Source of the DNA: DATFVA01 sp963711455
Lineage (GTDB): Bacteria > Bacteroidota > Ignavibacteria > Ignavibacteriales > Ignavibacteriaceae
NCBI GenBank assembly: GCA_963711455.1
Contig: CAVQEH010000013.1
Location: forward strand, 1 to 64,000
Direction of reading: 5' to 3'
DNA: 64,000 nucleotides
Within the stretch, counting starts at the first letter, position 1; each line of letters begins with the position of its first letter. This document shows, piece after piece, positions 28,750 through 37,451 of the stretch. The position numbers and the translations under genes were made by a program. The notes under the pieces are model-generated. The model searched no databases, was not told where the DNA came from, and saw only the letters and a program-made list of their open reading frames with translations.

Positions 28750-28799
28750 AAACCTGCTGCCGTTTGAATATTTGTATTTTGATATTGGAATTTATTTGA
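28750..28799. repeat. 50-bp dispersed repeat, copy 1
   Basis: AAACCTGCTGCCGTTT followed by TTTGTATTTTG and ATTGGAATTTATTTGA. It recurs with only about five mismatches at 29963-30012, so the two copies flank the T9SS cargo gene at 28855 as direct repeats. The surrounding sequence is full of CAAATCACAAAT-like low-complexity phrases. Confidence 0.75.
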
Positions 28800-28854
28800 G
28801 ATTTTATTTTTAGTGCTATAGATTTGTTTTTGTGCTATTATAAATTAAGCAGAA

Positions 28855-29796
28855 CTATTTTAACAGAGTAACTTTAATTGTTCTTTGGTAATTACTGGAA
28901 TGCATCCTAATAAAATATATTCCCGAAGGAAGTTGTCTATTATTCTCATCTTTCCCGTTCCATTGAATTTCGTGATCACCCGCAGAAAGTTCCTGATTAA
29001 CTAATGATTTTATTTTTTTACCTGTTATGTCGAAAACGATTATGGAAACGATTTCACGTTTTCCAAGACTAAATTTGATTGTAGTGGTAGGATTGAATGG
29101 ATTCGGATAATTCTGATACAAGTTAAAGTCTACTGGTTTTGGTTGATATTCTTCCAGCACCGAAACCAATTCTCCATAAACAGTTCCATTTATTTTAGCA
29201 TAATTAAGATCTAAAGTTGAACCATCATCATATTGAGTTCTAATGATCCCTATACCGTCAGCCAGCCAAAAGAAAAAGTAGTAATAAGATTCATCAAATA
29301 TCAGAGTGCCCCTTACTCTTCTAGGTTTATCGAACACATAAATAGTGTCATCATAAATACATCTTCCGTATCCCGTATCAATAATTGTATTAAAATTCCA
29401 TGCAATTGGCCAGATTTCATTTAACTGTGCATCAGCTTTAAATAATAAGTATTCATCAGGCTTACCACCCCCAAAGAATGGTTTGGAAATGGATAATACA
29501 TTTCCGCTGCTGTCAATTCTACAATCTCCGAATTCCAACCAACCAGGAAAAGTATAATATCTGTTTCCATTAGGATAAATAGTATCCCTGTCCATTTTCC
29601 AATAAAAGTAGTTATAAACGCCAGTGTATTGATATTCATTTCCGATTGTCATTGGTAAAAAATTAGAATTTTGTGACATAATTTTGGGCTGAAATAAAAT
29701 GAGCATAAAAAGCAGAATAAAATATTTCTTTGTGCCAGACCCCCAATAACAATCAATTATTATTTTGAATAAAGACATCCCGCATTCAGCCCTCAT
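28855..29796 (-). CDS. Secreted protein of unknown function with T9SS sorting domain
   Basis: 313 residues. The N-terminal hydrophobic segment (YFILLFMLILFQPKIMSQ) looks like a signal peptide; it sits about 23 residues inside, so the start may be the Met at residue 7 or another downstream codon. The middle is beta-rich and unrecognised. The C-terminus is the T9SS module (LYQNYPNPFNPTTTIKFS ... GIYFIRMHSSNYQRTIKVTLLK). Export to the cell surface is expected. It is flanked by a 50-bp direct repeat. Confidence 0.8.
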   Translation of the reverse strand: MRAECGMSLFKIIIDCYWGSGTKKYFILLFMLILFQPKIMSQNSNFLPMTIGNEYQYTGVYNYFYWKMDRDTIYPNGNRYYTFPGWLEFGDCRIDSSGNVLSISKPFFGGGKPDEYLLFKADAQLNEIWPIAWNFNTIIDTGYGRCIYDDTIYVFDKPRRVRGTLIFDESYYYFFFWLADGIGIIRTQYDDGSTLDLNYAKINGTVYGELVSVLEEYQPKPVDFNLYQNYPNPFNPTTTIKFSLGKREIVSIIVFDITGKKIKSLVNQELSAGDHEIQWNGKDENNRQLPSGIYFIRMHSSNYQRTIKVTLLK

Positions 29797-29962
29797 AATT
29801 TTTAGAATACCGCCTAACTATAATTCCCGCAAATAATAATTAAATTTACAAAATACTAGCAATTAAATAAATAAAGTTAAAACAGATGTAACCTGATTAC
29901 ATTTTTTCTCATGGTTTCAGATCAAAGATGAAAAAATATCACATTATTAATTCCCAAATTCC

Positions 29963-30012
29963 AAACCTGCTGCCGTTTAGGTGTTTGTATTTTGAAATTG
30001 GAATTTATTTGA
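29963..30012. repeat. 50-bp dispersed repeat, copy 2
   Basis: Second copy of the AAACCTGCTGCCGTTT...ATTGGAATTTATTTGA element in the same orientation as 28750-28799, located between the 28855 gene and the NUDIX gene. It is noncoding. Confidence 0.75.
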
Positions 30013-30049
30013 AAATTTGTCCTTTGACTTTTGGAATTTATCCTGAGTT

Positions 30050-30706
30050 CTATAACCGGCTTACAACTTCTCTGACCAAAGCGGCAGTCAATCCCCACAG
30101 CACACCTTCTTTTAATTTGTAAACAAATATTTTCCTTTTACCCGCTTTCCATGGCTGATTGTATTTCTCAGGTAAATCCAGTTCTTTTGATGGAAGAAGA
30201 TGTACAACATTTCCGTTTTCATCCGTATAATGAGGATGCACAATTAGCTGTGTATGATAGATGTCGGGAGGATTTTTCTTAAAGTAGGAAACGGGTACAA
30301 GAAAAACTTTTTCAACTTCTGTTTTATCGATATTCAACTCATTAATATCTTTTATATCCAGAATTGCCAAACAGGAATCAACCGTAACTGCCATCGGACC
30401 AATCAGAGTATCGAGAATTCCAAGCACATTAATTTTATTGATATCTATTCCAAGCTCTTCAACTGTTTCTCTTACGGCAGTTTCGGTAAAATTTTTATCA
30501 AGCTTCGGATCATATTCCCCGCCGGGAAAACAAATCTCACCACCCTGTCGAATATTTGCAGCACGCTTTTCAAACAACAAATGATATTCACCATCCTTTA
30601 AAACGAAAGGAATAATAACGGCAGAATTGAAGAATTCATCCTTGCGTAATATGCCCGGTGTTGAAGGCAGCCCTTCAATTAATTTATTTAATTCTTCCTT
30701 GTTCAT
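30050..30706 (-). CDS. NUDIX hydrolase, CoA pyrophosphatase-like
   Basis: 218 residues with the Nudix box GGEYDPKLDKNFTETAVRETVEELGID (GX5EX7REUXEEXG) preceded by RQGGEICFPGGE, the arrangement typical of coenzyme A diphosphatases (NudL/PCD1 type). It would cleave CoA or related nucleotide diphosphates in the cytoplasm. It is monocistronic as far as seen. Confidence 0.88.
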   Translation of the reverse strand: MNKEELNKLIEGLPSTPGILRKDEFFNSAVIIPFVLKDGEYHLLFEKRAANIRQGGEICFPGGEYDPKLDKNFTETAVRETVEELGIDINKINVLGILDTLIGPMAVTVDSCLAILDIKDINELNIDKTEVEKVFLVPVSYFKKNPPDIYHTQLIVHPHYTDENGNVVHLLPSKELDLPEKYNQPWKAGKRKIFVYKLKEGVLWGLTAALVREVVSRL

Positions 30707-30766
30707 TTCAGTTAAAAATTATTGAGGCATAATTTAAGAAAATCTTTTTCAGAACAGAAAATAGAA

Positions 30767-30788
30767 AAGCCGGTTATCACACCGGCTT
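30767..30788 (-). terminator. Rho-independent terminator for the 30819 gene
   Basis: AAGCCGGT-TATCAC-ACCGGCTT is a perfect 8-bp stem. On the minus strand it is followed by TTCTATTTTC, and it lies 30 bp after the stop of the minus-strand T9SS cargo gene. Confidence 0.75.
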
Positions 30789-30818
30789 CTAAAAGTAATT
30801 TACTTTACAATTGAAAAT

Positions 30819-31940
30819 TTATTTCAGCAATGTCATCTTTTTTGTTTCTACATAATTTCCTGTTCTTAACTGGTAAAGATAAATTCCGCTGGGCAGGTTT
30901 GCACCATTGAATTCTATATTATATTCTCCCGCAGGTTTTTCTTCATTGATAAGTGTTGCCACTTCCCTGCCAAGAACATTGTAAATTTTTAGGTTTACAA
31001 ACTGCTTATTATCCAAAACGTAATGAATTACTGTTGACGGGTTAAACGGGTTCGGGTAGTTCTGCGATAATGAAAATCCCTGCGTAAGGTTCACTTTTAT
31101 TTCAATAGAATTCGAGTAATTATAGCTGTTGTCAAAATCAATTTGTTTTAATTTATACTGATAGATACCCGGTTTAAGAGATTTATCTTTAAAAGCATAA
31201 TTCTGAGGTCTGGTTGTTGTTCCGAATCCGCTTACAAAACCAACCCTGTTCCAGATCTGATTATTATCGGAACGAAGGACTTCAAATCCCCGGTTGTTGA
31301 TTTCACTAGCTGTTTGCCAGTTTAATATTACATCGTTATTGTGGAGATTTCCAGTAAAGCTTGCCAATTCAACAGGCAGCGGATATAATGTTCCGTAGGA
31401 TATACCGTCGATTAAAGCGCCGACAAGCCTGCCGTCATTTGCCCAGTAGCATCCGAATTCTCTAACGATTTCAGGACTGAATAATACCCATGCTGTATCT
31501 ATCATTCCGGGGCACCATTGACCAATCATAAAATGGTAAGATGCAGTATTAAATCCCCAGACATCTCTTGTACCAATATTGCTTAACAAATAGATTTCCT
31601 GGCAAGTATCAATAGGTGTAACCTGAACATGTCCTGCCTGCCAGTTAAAATTTATTAGAAGACTATCCTGGTTATTAACCAGCCTGTAATAAGCGCTGTC
31701 ACCTTCCAGCCTGTCGTATGTAGTTGCAATCAGGTCGCCGGTATAAGCATCCCTTCGTTCAATCTTATAATAAGTTTTGTTATTTATTGAAACTGTATCG
31801 ACAGCAATTGCAGCGTAATTTTCTCCGCCGGGAACAACTGTTACATCATAATGCCATTGGTTCCCGATTTGTAATGGAAGCTGCTGTGAAAATGTAGAAG
31901 AAACGGAAAGGAGAGTAAGTACAAAAATTAACTTTTTCAT
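30819..31940 (-). CDS. Secreted protein of unknown function with T9SS sorting domain
   Basis: About 373 residues from the Met directly before a clear signal peptide (MKKLIFVLTLLSVSSTFSQ). The frame is open 18 codons further upstream to 31994, but that extension would bury the signal peptide. A beta-rich N-terminal domain is followed by a fibronectin-like part (ELASFTGNLHNNDVILNWQTASEINNRGFEVLRS). It ends with the T9SS module (LSQNYPNPFNPSTVIHY ... KKMTLLK). The ELASF...NWQTASE..NKGFEVER phrase recurs in the 37452 gene, so both share a common C-terminal architecture. Confidence 0.82.
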   Translation of the reverse strand: MKKLIFVLTLLSVSSTFSQQLPLQIGNQWHYDVTVVPGGENYAAIAVDTVSINNKTYYKIERRDAYTGDLIATTYDRLEGDSAYYRLVNNQDSLLINFNWQAGHVQVTPIDTCQEIYLLSNIGTRDVWGFNTASYHFMIGQWCPGMIDTAWVLFSPEIVREFGCYWANDGRLVGALIDGISYGTLYPLPVELASFTGNLHNNDVILNWQTASEINNRGFEVLRSDNNQIWNRVGFVSGFGTTTRPQNYAFKDKSLKPGIYQYKLKQIDFDNSYNYSNSIEIKVNLTQGFSLSQNYPNPFNPSTVIHYVLDNKQFVNLKIYNVLGREVATLINEEKPAGEYNIEFNGANLPSGIYLYQLRTGNYVETKKMTLLK

Positions 31941-32025
31941 TTCTGAACCCCGGTTAAAATTTATAGCGTCTTTAATATAAAAAATTTTTAACAATAAAAA
32001 TGCAGCACAAAATATTACCCTAAAA

Positions 32026-32802
32026 CTATTTCTGAAGTCCCTGATTTAAAATCTTTATTACTTCAGAATGAATAACCGGAGAAGCAGCAGCAATACTTGT
32101 TCCTTTAACTGCGTCTCTTCCCTGTATGTCTGTTATAATTCCTCCCGCTCCTTTTATAACAGGTATCAAAGCCATCTTATCCCATATAGACATAATGGGA
32201 TCAACCATAATATCTGCGTAACCTGTAGCAACAAGATAATAGCCATAGCAGTCGCCCCATCCTCGCACAATTTTTACTTTTGAAATTAAATTATCCAATC
32301 CTTTTCGTGATTGATATTCCCCGTAAGATTTAAAATCAGTTGTTAACAGAACCGCATCAGAAATATTTTTGCAGACTCTGAATTTAACATGCTTATCATT
32401 CAAGGTGGTTTTTAAGTTATCACCAATTAATAATTCATTTAAGACGGGAAGATTTATTGCTCCCAATATTGGTTCATCATTTTTCATTAAGGCGATCAAT
32501 GTACCGAAAAGAGGAGTACCGCATATAAAACTTTTTGTCCCGTCAATAGGATCAAGCACCCATTTGTATTCTGTGTCAGGATTTATTTCCCCGAACTCTT
32601 CTCCTATTATTCCATGTTCCGGAAACTTTTTCATTATTTCATTGCGTAAAAATTCCTCCGTTTTTTTATCGGCAATTGTAACGGGCGAATCATCTTTTTT
32701 TGTATCAACTTTTACCGGAGTACGGTAATACCTTTTAATAATCTCCCCGGATTCATCAGCAAGGTATTTAATAAAAGGAACAATTTCAGTTTGAAGATTC
32801 AT
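32026..32802 (-). CDS. Inositol-monophosphatase-family phosphatase (histidinol-phosphatase-like)
   Basis: About 258 residues. The metal-binding motifs are present: GEEFGE, WVLDPIDGTKSFICGTPLFGTLIAL and, near the C-terminus, DIMVDPIMSIWDKMALIPVIKGAGGIITD. The WxDCYGY/ATGYAD pattern is closest to the HisN histidinol-phosphatase branch. It hydrolyses sugar or histidinol phosphates with magnesium. I start at the ATG 32802; a TTG two codons upstream is possible. Confidence 0.87.
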   Translation of the reverse strand: MNLQTEIVPFIKYLADESGEIIKRYYRTPVKVDTKKDDSPVTIADKKTEEFLRNEIMKKFPEHGIIGEEFGEINPDTEYKWVLDPIDGTKSFICGTPLFGTLIALMKNDEPILGAINLPVLNELLIGDNLKTTLNDKHVKFRVCKNISDAVLLTTDFKSYGEYQSRKGLDNLISKVKIVRGWGDCYGYYLVATGYADIMVDPIMSIWDKMALIPVIKGAGGIITDIQGRDAVKGTSIAAASPVIHSEVIKILNQGLQK

Positions 32803-33207
32803 AAACAACCCGATAATAATACCTGAATATAAATGAATTATTATAAATATAATCTTTTATGGAACAACGGATATTTCCGATGGTCAAAAATATCAAATGT
32901 CCATTTTAATTATCGGGGATCGAACTAAAAAATTTCTTTCAACTATATAATTAATATTAGCCGGTAATTTGTTAACTTTAATGAGGTATTTATAAATAAA
33001 ATTACCCGATCTTATGAATAATACCGGAACTCCTGCGTATCCCTTCACAACAATGTATCCCGAAAATTATATCTTTGTACACAGGCTCATTGATACATTT
33101 TATTATAAAACTAACCAGATGTGGACAATTGTGAATGAGGCATTGAATTAACCCATGTTAATTAAAAGAAAAACGCTGTCATAAGCAGCGGGAAGGAGAT
33201 CAACATT
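32803..33207. other. Intergenic region with a possible 45-codon ORF
   Basis: 405 bases between divergent genes. The only open frame is 33014-33151 (MNNTGTPAYPF...TIVNEALN), 45 codons, with no ribosome binding site. I consider it unlikely but not excluded. The rest is AT-rich and should hold the promoter of the 33208 gene. No repeat or RNA was recognised. Confidence 0.4.
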
Positions 33208-33393
33208 ATGAAAATAGAATTAAATTTATCCGAGGAAGAATTAGAGACAGTTAAAACAGCTCTCGAAAGATACGTCTCGGATTTAAGCGTTGAGATAGCC
33301 GACACTGACAGTATGGAGTTCAGAGAAAATTTAAAAAGTGAAAGACACTCACTTCAAAAAGTAATTGATCAATTAGTAATTAAAAAAGACTGA
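33208..33393 (+). CDS. Small helical protein of unknown function
   Basis: 61 residues (MKIELNLSEEELETVKTALERY...), acidic and helical throughout. A strong GGAAGGAGATC ribosome binding site precedes the ATG. It lies 49 bp before the pyrophosphatase gene and may be co-transcribed, but I know no functional link. The good ribosome binding site and codon use support a real gene. Confidence 0.65.
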   Translation: MKIELNLSEEELETVKTALERYVSDLSVEIADTDSMEFRENLKSERHSLQKVIDQLVIKKD

Positions 33394-33442
33394 AAATAAT
33401 TTCGGTTCTATTTTCTTAACCTTATCGTAACGGGATAACTCT

Positions 33443-35827
33443 ATGGTAAAAAAAATAATGCTGCTGTTATTGTTCATGTTTAACGGAACATTTGTGTTTG
33501 CCAGTGAGGCAGATCTTAAAATACCTACACTTAACAGTGATCAGCAATCAATTTTAATTGCAGGATTGTTCGTTTGCCTGCTGGGATTGGTTTTCGGAAT
33601 TTTTCAATATAAAAAGGTAAAGAACCTGAAAGCGCATCAATCAATGCTTGATGTTGCACAGATTATTTTTGAAACCTGTAAAACCTATCTTATTCAGCAG
33701 GGTAAATTATTAGTGGTCCTTTTCATTTTTATTGCTGTGTGCGTTGCTTTTTATTTTGGTGTTCTTATCAAGATTGAAGTAAGCGGAGTGTTATTAATTT
33801 TATCCTGGACAGTAATCGGTATTCTGGGTTCTTACAGCGTTGCTTGGTTTGGTATAAGAATGAATACACTTGCAAACAGCCGAATGGCATTTGCATCGCT
33901 GGAGAGAAAACCGATTAAACTTTTGAATATTCCTCTTGATGCCGGGATGAGCATCGGAGTAATGCTTGTATGTGTAGAACTTATAATGATGCTTATCATT
34001 TTACTTTTTATACCAAGAGATTATGCAGGTGCATGTTTCATAGGATTTGCAATAGGAGAATCCCTCGGTGCAAGTGCCCTCAGGATGGCGGGGGGAATCT
34101 TTACTAAAATTGCAGATATAGGTTCCGACCTGATGAAAATCTTTTTTAATATCAAAGAGGATGATCCCCGCAATCCAGGTGTAATTGCAGATTGTACCGG
34201 GGACAACGCAGGAGACAGCGTCGGCCCTACTGCGGATGGATTTGAAACTTACGGCGTTACAGGTGTTGCTTTAATCAGCTTAATAGTTCTTGCAGTTTCA
34301 GATATTAATTATCAAACCGAGTTACTGACCTGGATATTTACGATGCGCATCATGATGATAATCACCGCTATTTTAGCTTTTGGAATTAATAGAGGATTAT
34401 CTCAGGTTCTGTACGCTAAGAAGGATGACATTGATTTTGAACATCCGCTTACTTCACTCATTTGGCTTACTTCAATTATTTCAATTATAATGACTTTTGT
34501 AGTTAGCTACCTATTAATCGGAAAACTACCAAATGATCTGTGGTTGATCTTATCAGTAGTTATTAGCTGCGGGACTCTGGGAGGTGCACTGATCCCTGAG
34601 TTCACTAAAATTTTCACAAGCACGAAATCCAAACACGTTGATGAAATAGTTTCATCATCCAAAGCCGGCGGTGCCTCGCTCAATATTTTATCTGGTATAG
34701 TTGCCGGTTATTTCAGTGCTTTCTGGATGGGACTATTATTCGTCGTCTTAATGTTTATTGCCTACCTCACAAGCTATAGTGCACTGGCAGATATAATGAT
34801 TTATCCTTCTATCTTTGCATTTGGTCTTGTTGCTTTCGGATTTCTTGGTATGGGTCCTGTAACAATTGCTGTGGATAGTTACGGACCTGTAACAGACAAT
34901 GCACAATCAATTTATGAACTCTCATTAATTGAAGAGATAAAGGATGTCGATAAAGATATTGAAACGAAATTCGGATTTAAACCAGATTTTGAGAAAGCAA
35001 AATATTACCTTGAAGCAAATGACGGTGCCGGAAATACTTTTAAAGCAACTGCAAAACCTGTTCTGATAGGTACTGCTGTTGTGGGCGCTACTGCAATGAT
35101 ATTCTCACTTATTCTTTTATTAAAACAAACATTGGGAATTGATCCGGCAACTATTCTCAGTCTGCTTAACCCTTATACAATGCTTGGGTTTATTGCCGGA
35201 GGTGCTGTTGTATTCTGGTTTTCGGGTGCTGCTAACCAGGCAGTTACGACTGGTGCATATAAAGCTGTAGAATACATTAAGAAAAACATACAACTGGAGG
35301 AAAGTGCGAGCAAAAGTGCGTCAATAGAAAAATCCAAAGATGTGGTTAAGATTTGTACTCAGTATGCCCAGAAAGGAATGCTCAATATATTTGTTGCCAT
35401 TTTCTCATTTGCACTTGCATTTGCATTACTTTCTGCTCCTGCAGTTACAGTAGAGCCGGTATCCTTCTTTATAAGCTTCCTTATTTCAATTGCTGTATTC
35501 GGGCTCTTCCAGGCTATCTTTATGGCAAACGCCGGCGGTGCCTGGGATAATGCAAAAAAAGTTGTAGAGGTTGGATTAAAAGAAAAGGGAACTGATCTGC
35601 ATGCTGCTACTGTAGTGGGTGATACAGTGGGCGATCCGTTTAAGGATACTGCCTCTGTATCTCTTAATCCTATAATTAAATTTACAACATTGTTCGGTTT
35701 GTTAGCCATGGAAATTTCTATCTCGGAAACATTCAGGCATTCTGCTCCTTATGTAGGAGTTGTCGTTCTTATCATCGGTTTGTATTTCGCATGGCGCTCA
35801 TTCTATAAGATGAGAGCCGGTAATTAG
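33443..35827 (+). CDS. hppA: Membrane-bound ion-translocating pyrophosphatase
   Basis: 794 residues with about sixteen membrane segments. The substrate-site motif appears as KEDDPRNPGVIADCTGDNAGDSVGPTADGFE, a variant of the common DNVGDNVGD form. Further sites are EGAGNTFKA-like ..DGAGNTFKATAKP near residue 531 and a C-terminal NAGGAWDNAKK...GDTVGDPFKDTA. Lysine in the GNTFKA position is the marker of potassium-independent, proton-pumping enzymes. It couples PPi hydrolysis to proton export, saving energy in anaerobes. The N-terminus has an extra hydrophobic leader (KKIMLLLLFMFNGTFVFA). Confidence 0.95.
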   Translation: MVKKIMLLLLFMFNGTFVFASEADLKIPTLNSDQQSILIAGLFVCLLGLVFGIFQYKKVKNLKAHQSMLDVAQIIFETCKTYLIQQGKLLVVLFIFIAVCVAFYFGVLIKIEVSGVLLILSWTVIGILGSYSVAWFGIRMNTLANSRMAFASLERKPIKLLNIPLDAGMSIGVMLVCVELIMMLIILLFIPRDYAGACFIGFAIGESLGASALRMAGGIFTKIADIGSDLMKIFFNIKEDDPRNPGVIADCTGDNAGDSVGPTADGFETYGVTGVALISLIVLAVSDINYQTELLTWIFTMRIMMIITAILAFGINRGLSQVLYAKKDDIDFEHPLTSLIWLTSIISIIMTFVVSYLLIGKLPNDLWLILSVVISCGTLGGALIPEFTKIFTSTKSKHVDEIVSSSKAGGASLNILSGIVAGYFSAFWMGLLFVVLMFIAYLTSYSALADIMIYPSIFAFGLVAFGFLGMGPVTIAVDSYGPVTDNAQSIYELSLIEEIKDVDKDIETKFGFKPDFEKAKYYLEANDGAGNTFKATAKPVLIGTAVVGATAMIFSLILLLKQTLGIDPATILSLLNPYTMLGFIAGGAVVFWFSGAANQAVTTGAYKAVEYIKKNIQLEESASKSASIEKSKDVVKICTQYAQKGMLNIFVAIFSFALAFALLSAPAVTVEPVSFFISFLISIAVFGLFQAIFMANAGGAWDNAKKVVEVGLKEKGTDLHAATVVGDTVGDPFKDTASVSLNPIIKFTTLFGLLAMEISISETFRHSAPYVGVVVLIIGLYFAWRSFYKMRAGN

Positions 35828-35848
35828 GATAAACACTTTTTAAAAGTC

Positions 35849-35880
35849 AAAGCCCGCGATCAGGAATGGTCCCGGGCTTT
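35849..35880 (+). terminator. Terminator-like hairpin after hppA
   Basis: AAAGCCCG (35849-35856) pairs with CGGGCTTT (35873-35880), followed by ATATTTAATT. It lies 22 bp after the hppA stop codon. The loop of 16 is larger than usual, so it is slightly less certain. Confidence 0.7.
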
Positions 35881-36043
35881 ATATTTAATTATACCGGCTA
35901 TTGATAAATTGAAATAAGACAATTCTCCACGGGTGACAAATTGCTTGCCGTCAACTTAACTTAATTTATATCGCAAAGTAATTTCCAATCGATTAAATTA
36001 TCCGGGGTGATAAATTTTTATTTAAATATTTTAGGTAACAGAA

Positions 36044-36622
36044 ATGTCACAGGAATTAAAAATCGATATTCAAAAAACAGCTTTAGTAGTAATCGATCTT
36101 CAGAAGGGGATTACCTCAATGCAAACCGAACCTTACCCGGCAGTGACTGTAATTGAAAATGCTGTTAAACTTTTAGATGCTGTAAGGAAAAAAGGCATGC
36201 CTGTTTTTTTAGTAAATGTACGACGATCGGGTGATTTAAAGGATGCACTTCATCCTGTAGCGGAAACATCTTTTAACAGATCTGGATATGATTCTTCGTG
36301 GAGTGAATTAGTTCCTGAGCTGAATGTACAGCCGACAGATTTTTTAATTACCAAACATCAATGGGGTGCGTTTTACGGAACTGAGCTTGATTTACAGTTG
36401 AGAAGAAGGGGAATCGATACAATAATCCTTTGCGGAATATCAACAAACTTTGGTGTTGAGAGCACTGCCCGGTTTGCCTATGAATACGGCTACAACCAGG
36501 TCTTTGCGCATGATGCAATGGCTGCACGTTCTAAAGATGAGCACGAGTATCCTATTAAGTATATTTTTCCAAGGCTTGGTTTAATCCGTTCTGCAGAAGA
36601 AATAATTGAGGCAATTAATTGA
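36044..36622 (+). CDS. Isochorismatase-family protein lacking the usual catalytic cysteine
   Basis: 192 residues with the isochorismatase-like fold: ALVVIDLQKGI with the catalytic aspartate, a KHQWGAFYGTELD segment with the lysine, and DTIILCGISTNFGVESTARFAYEYGY. In cysteine hydrolases of this family a Cys stands where this protein has Gly (NFGVE instead of NVCVE). The YecD-like branch, which to my memory also lacks it, is the best match. Activity may therefore be isochorismatase-like or unknown rather than amidase. Confidence 0.85.
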   Translation: MSQELKIDIQKTALVVIDLQKGITSMQTEPYPAVTVIENAVKLLDAVRKKGMPVFLVNVRRSGDLKDALHPVAETSFNRSGYDSSWSELVPELNVQPTDFLITKHQWGAFYGTELDLQLRRRGIDTIILCGISTNFGVESTARFAYEYGYNQVFAHDAMAARSKDEHEYPIKYIFPRLGLIRSAEEIIEAIN

Positions 36623-36668
36623 GGATCTAATCCCGAATTATTTTGATGTGAGTCCCGGGAAAATAAAA

Positions 36669-36742
36669 GGCTGCCTGAATTATAAAATTTGACATAAAGT
36701 CGCACAGATTTTAATCTTCAAAAAGAATTTTCAGGGCAGCCG
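36669..36742. repeat. Long inverted repeat with ~50-nt loop
   Basis: GGCTGCCTGAA at 36669-36679 pairs with TTCAGGGCAGCC at 36731-36742 (one bulged G). The enclosed 51 bases are AT-rich. It resembles the GGCTG...CAGCC terminators used elsewhere here, but the large loop and missing T-run make a simple terminator doubtful. Confidence 0.6.
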
Positions 36743-36825
36743 GCTGTTATCTGGAAATTTGATGAATTTACTATTTTTAAATTATTTTATCGTCTCTTTA
36801 ATCTGTCAATTAAAAGGTAATGCTT

Positions 36826-37215
36826 ATGATTAATGGAATGCACGCAATTATATATAGCGCAAAACCTGGAGCCGACCGTGATTTCTTTCAGGATATTCTT
36901 AAACTAACGCATGTAGATGTTGGTGAAGGATGGCTTATATTCGGGCTGCCGCCTGCAGAAATTGCTGTACATCCCGCTGAAAAGAGCGGTGCGCAGGAAA
37001 TCTACCTGATGTGTGAGAATATCCGGTCTTTTGTAAAAGAAATGAGTGGACAGAATATAAAGCATTCACCCGTGAGCGACCAGGGTTATGGTTTGTTTAC
37101 TAAAATTACTCTGCCGGGCGGCGGAAAACTGGGAGTATATCAGCCGCGGCACGCACGACCGGAACCTATGAAGATTAAGTCAGCTTCAAAAAAACCAAAA
37201 GGAAAACTGAAATGA
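36826..37215 (+). CDS. VOC/glyoxalase-fold protein
   Basis: About 129 residues with the beta-alpha-beta-beta-beta pattern of the vicinal oxygen chelate family (MHAIIYSAKPGADRDFFQDILKLTHVDVGEGWLIFGLP...EIYLMCENIRSFVKEM...GLFTKITLPGGGKLGVYQPRH). The C-terminus is a basic tail (KPKGKLK). Function may be metal-dependent binding or catalysis; it is unknown. AAAGGT seven bases before the ATG at 36826 favours this start over the upstream ATG at 36820. Confidence 0.82.
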   Translation: MINGMHAIIYSAKPGADRDFFQDILKLTHVDVGEGWLIFGLPPAEIAVHPAEKSGAQEIYLMCENIRSFVKEMSGQNIKHSPVSDQGYGLFTKITLPGGGKLGVYQPRHARPEPMKIKSASKKPKGKLK

Positions 37216-37451
37216 ATATTTTAAGAGTGCAATGAATTTATCGTATATCTTTTATACTGAATTGCGTTGGGTCTTGAATTGTGCGGCTAGAAATGGTAAA
37301 GCCAATCCGGCGGAACAAAAACTATTTTTAGTAAGACAATAATCATTTCAGCAATTACTCAGTTTTACTTTTATCCATGGTTTTTTTAATTTGAAATAAA
37401 TTTTCGCGCTGAACAATGAAATTATTTTTTTAGTTCCAAAAGGAGGGTGAA

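Noticed and set aside
33014..33151. 45-codon ORF between the phosphatase and the 33208 gene
   Set aside because: No ribosome binding site, no recognised similarity and short; mentioned only in the gap note.
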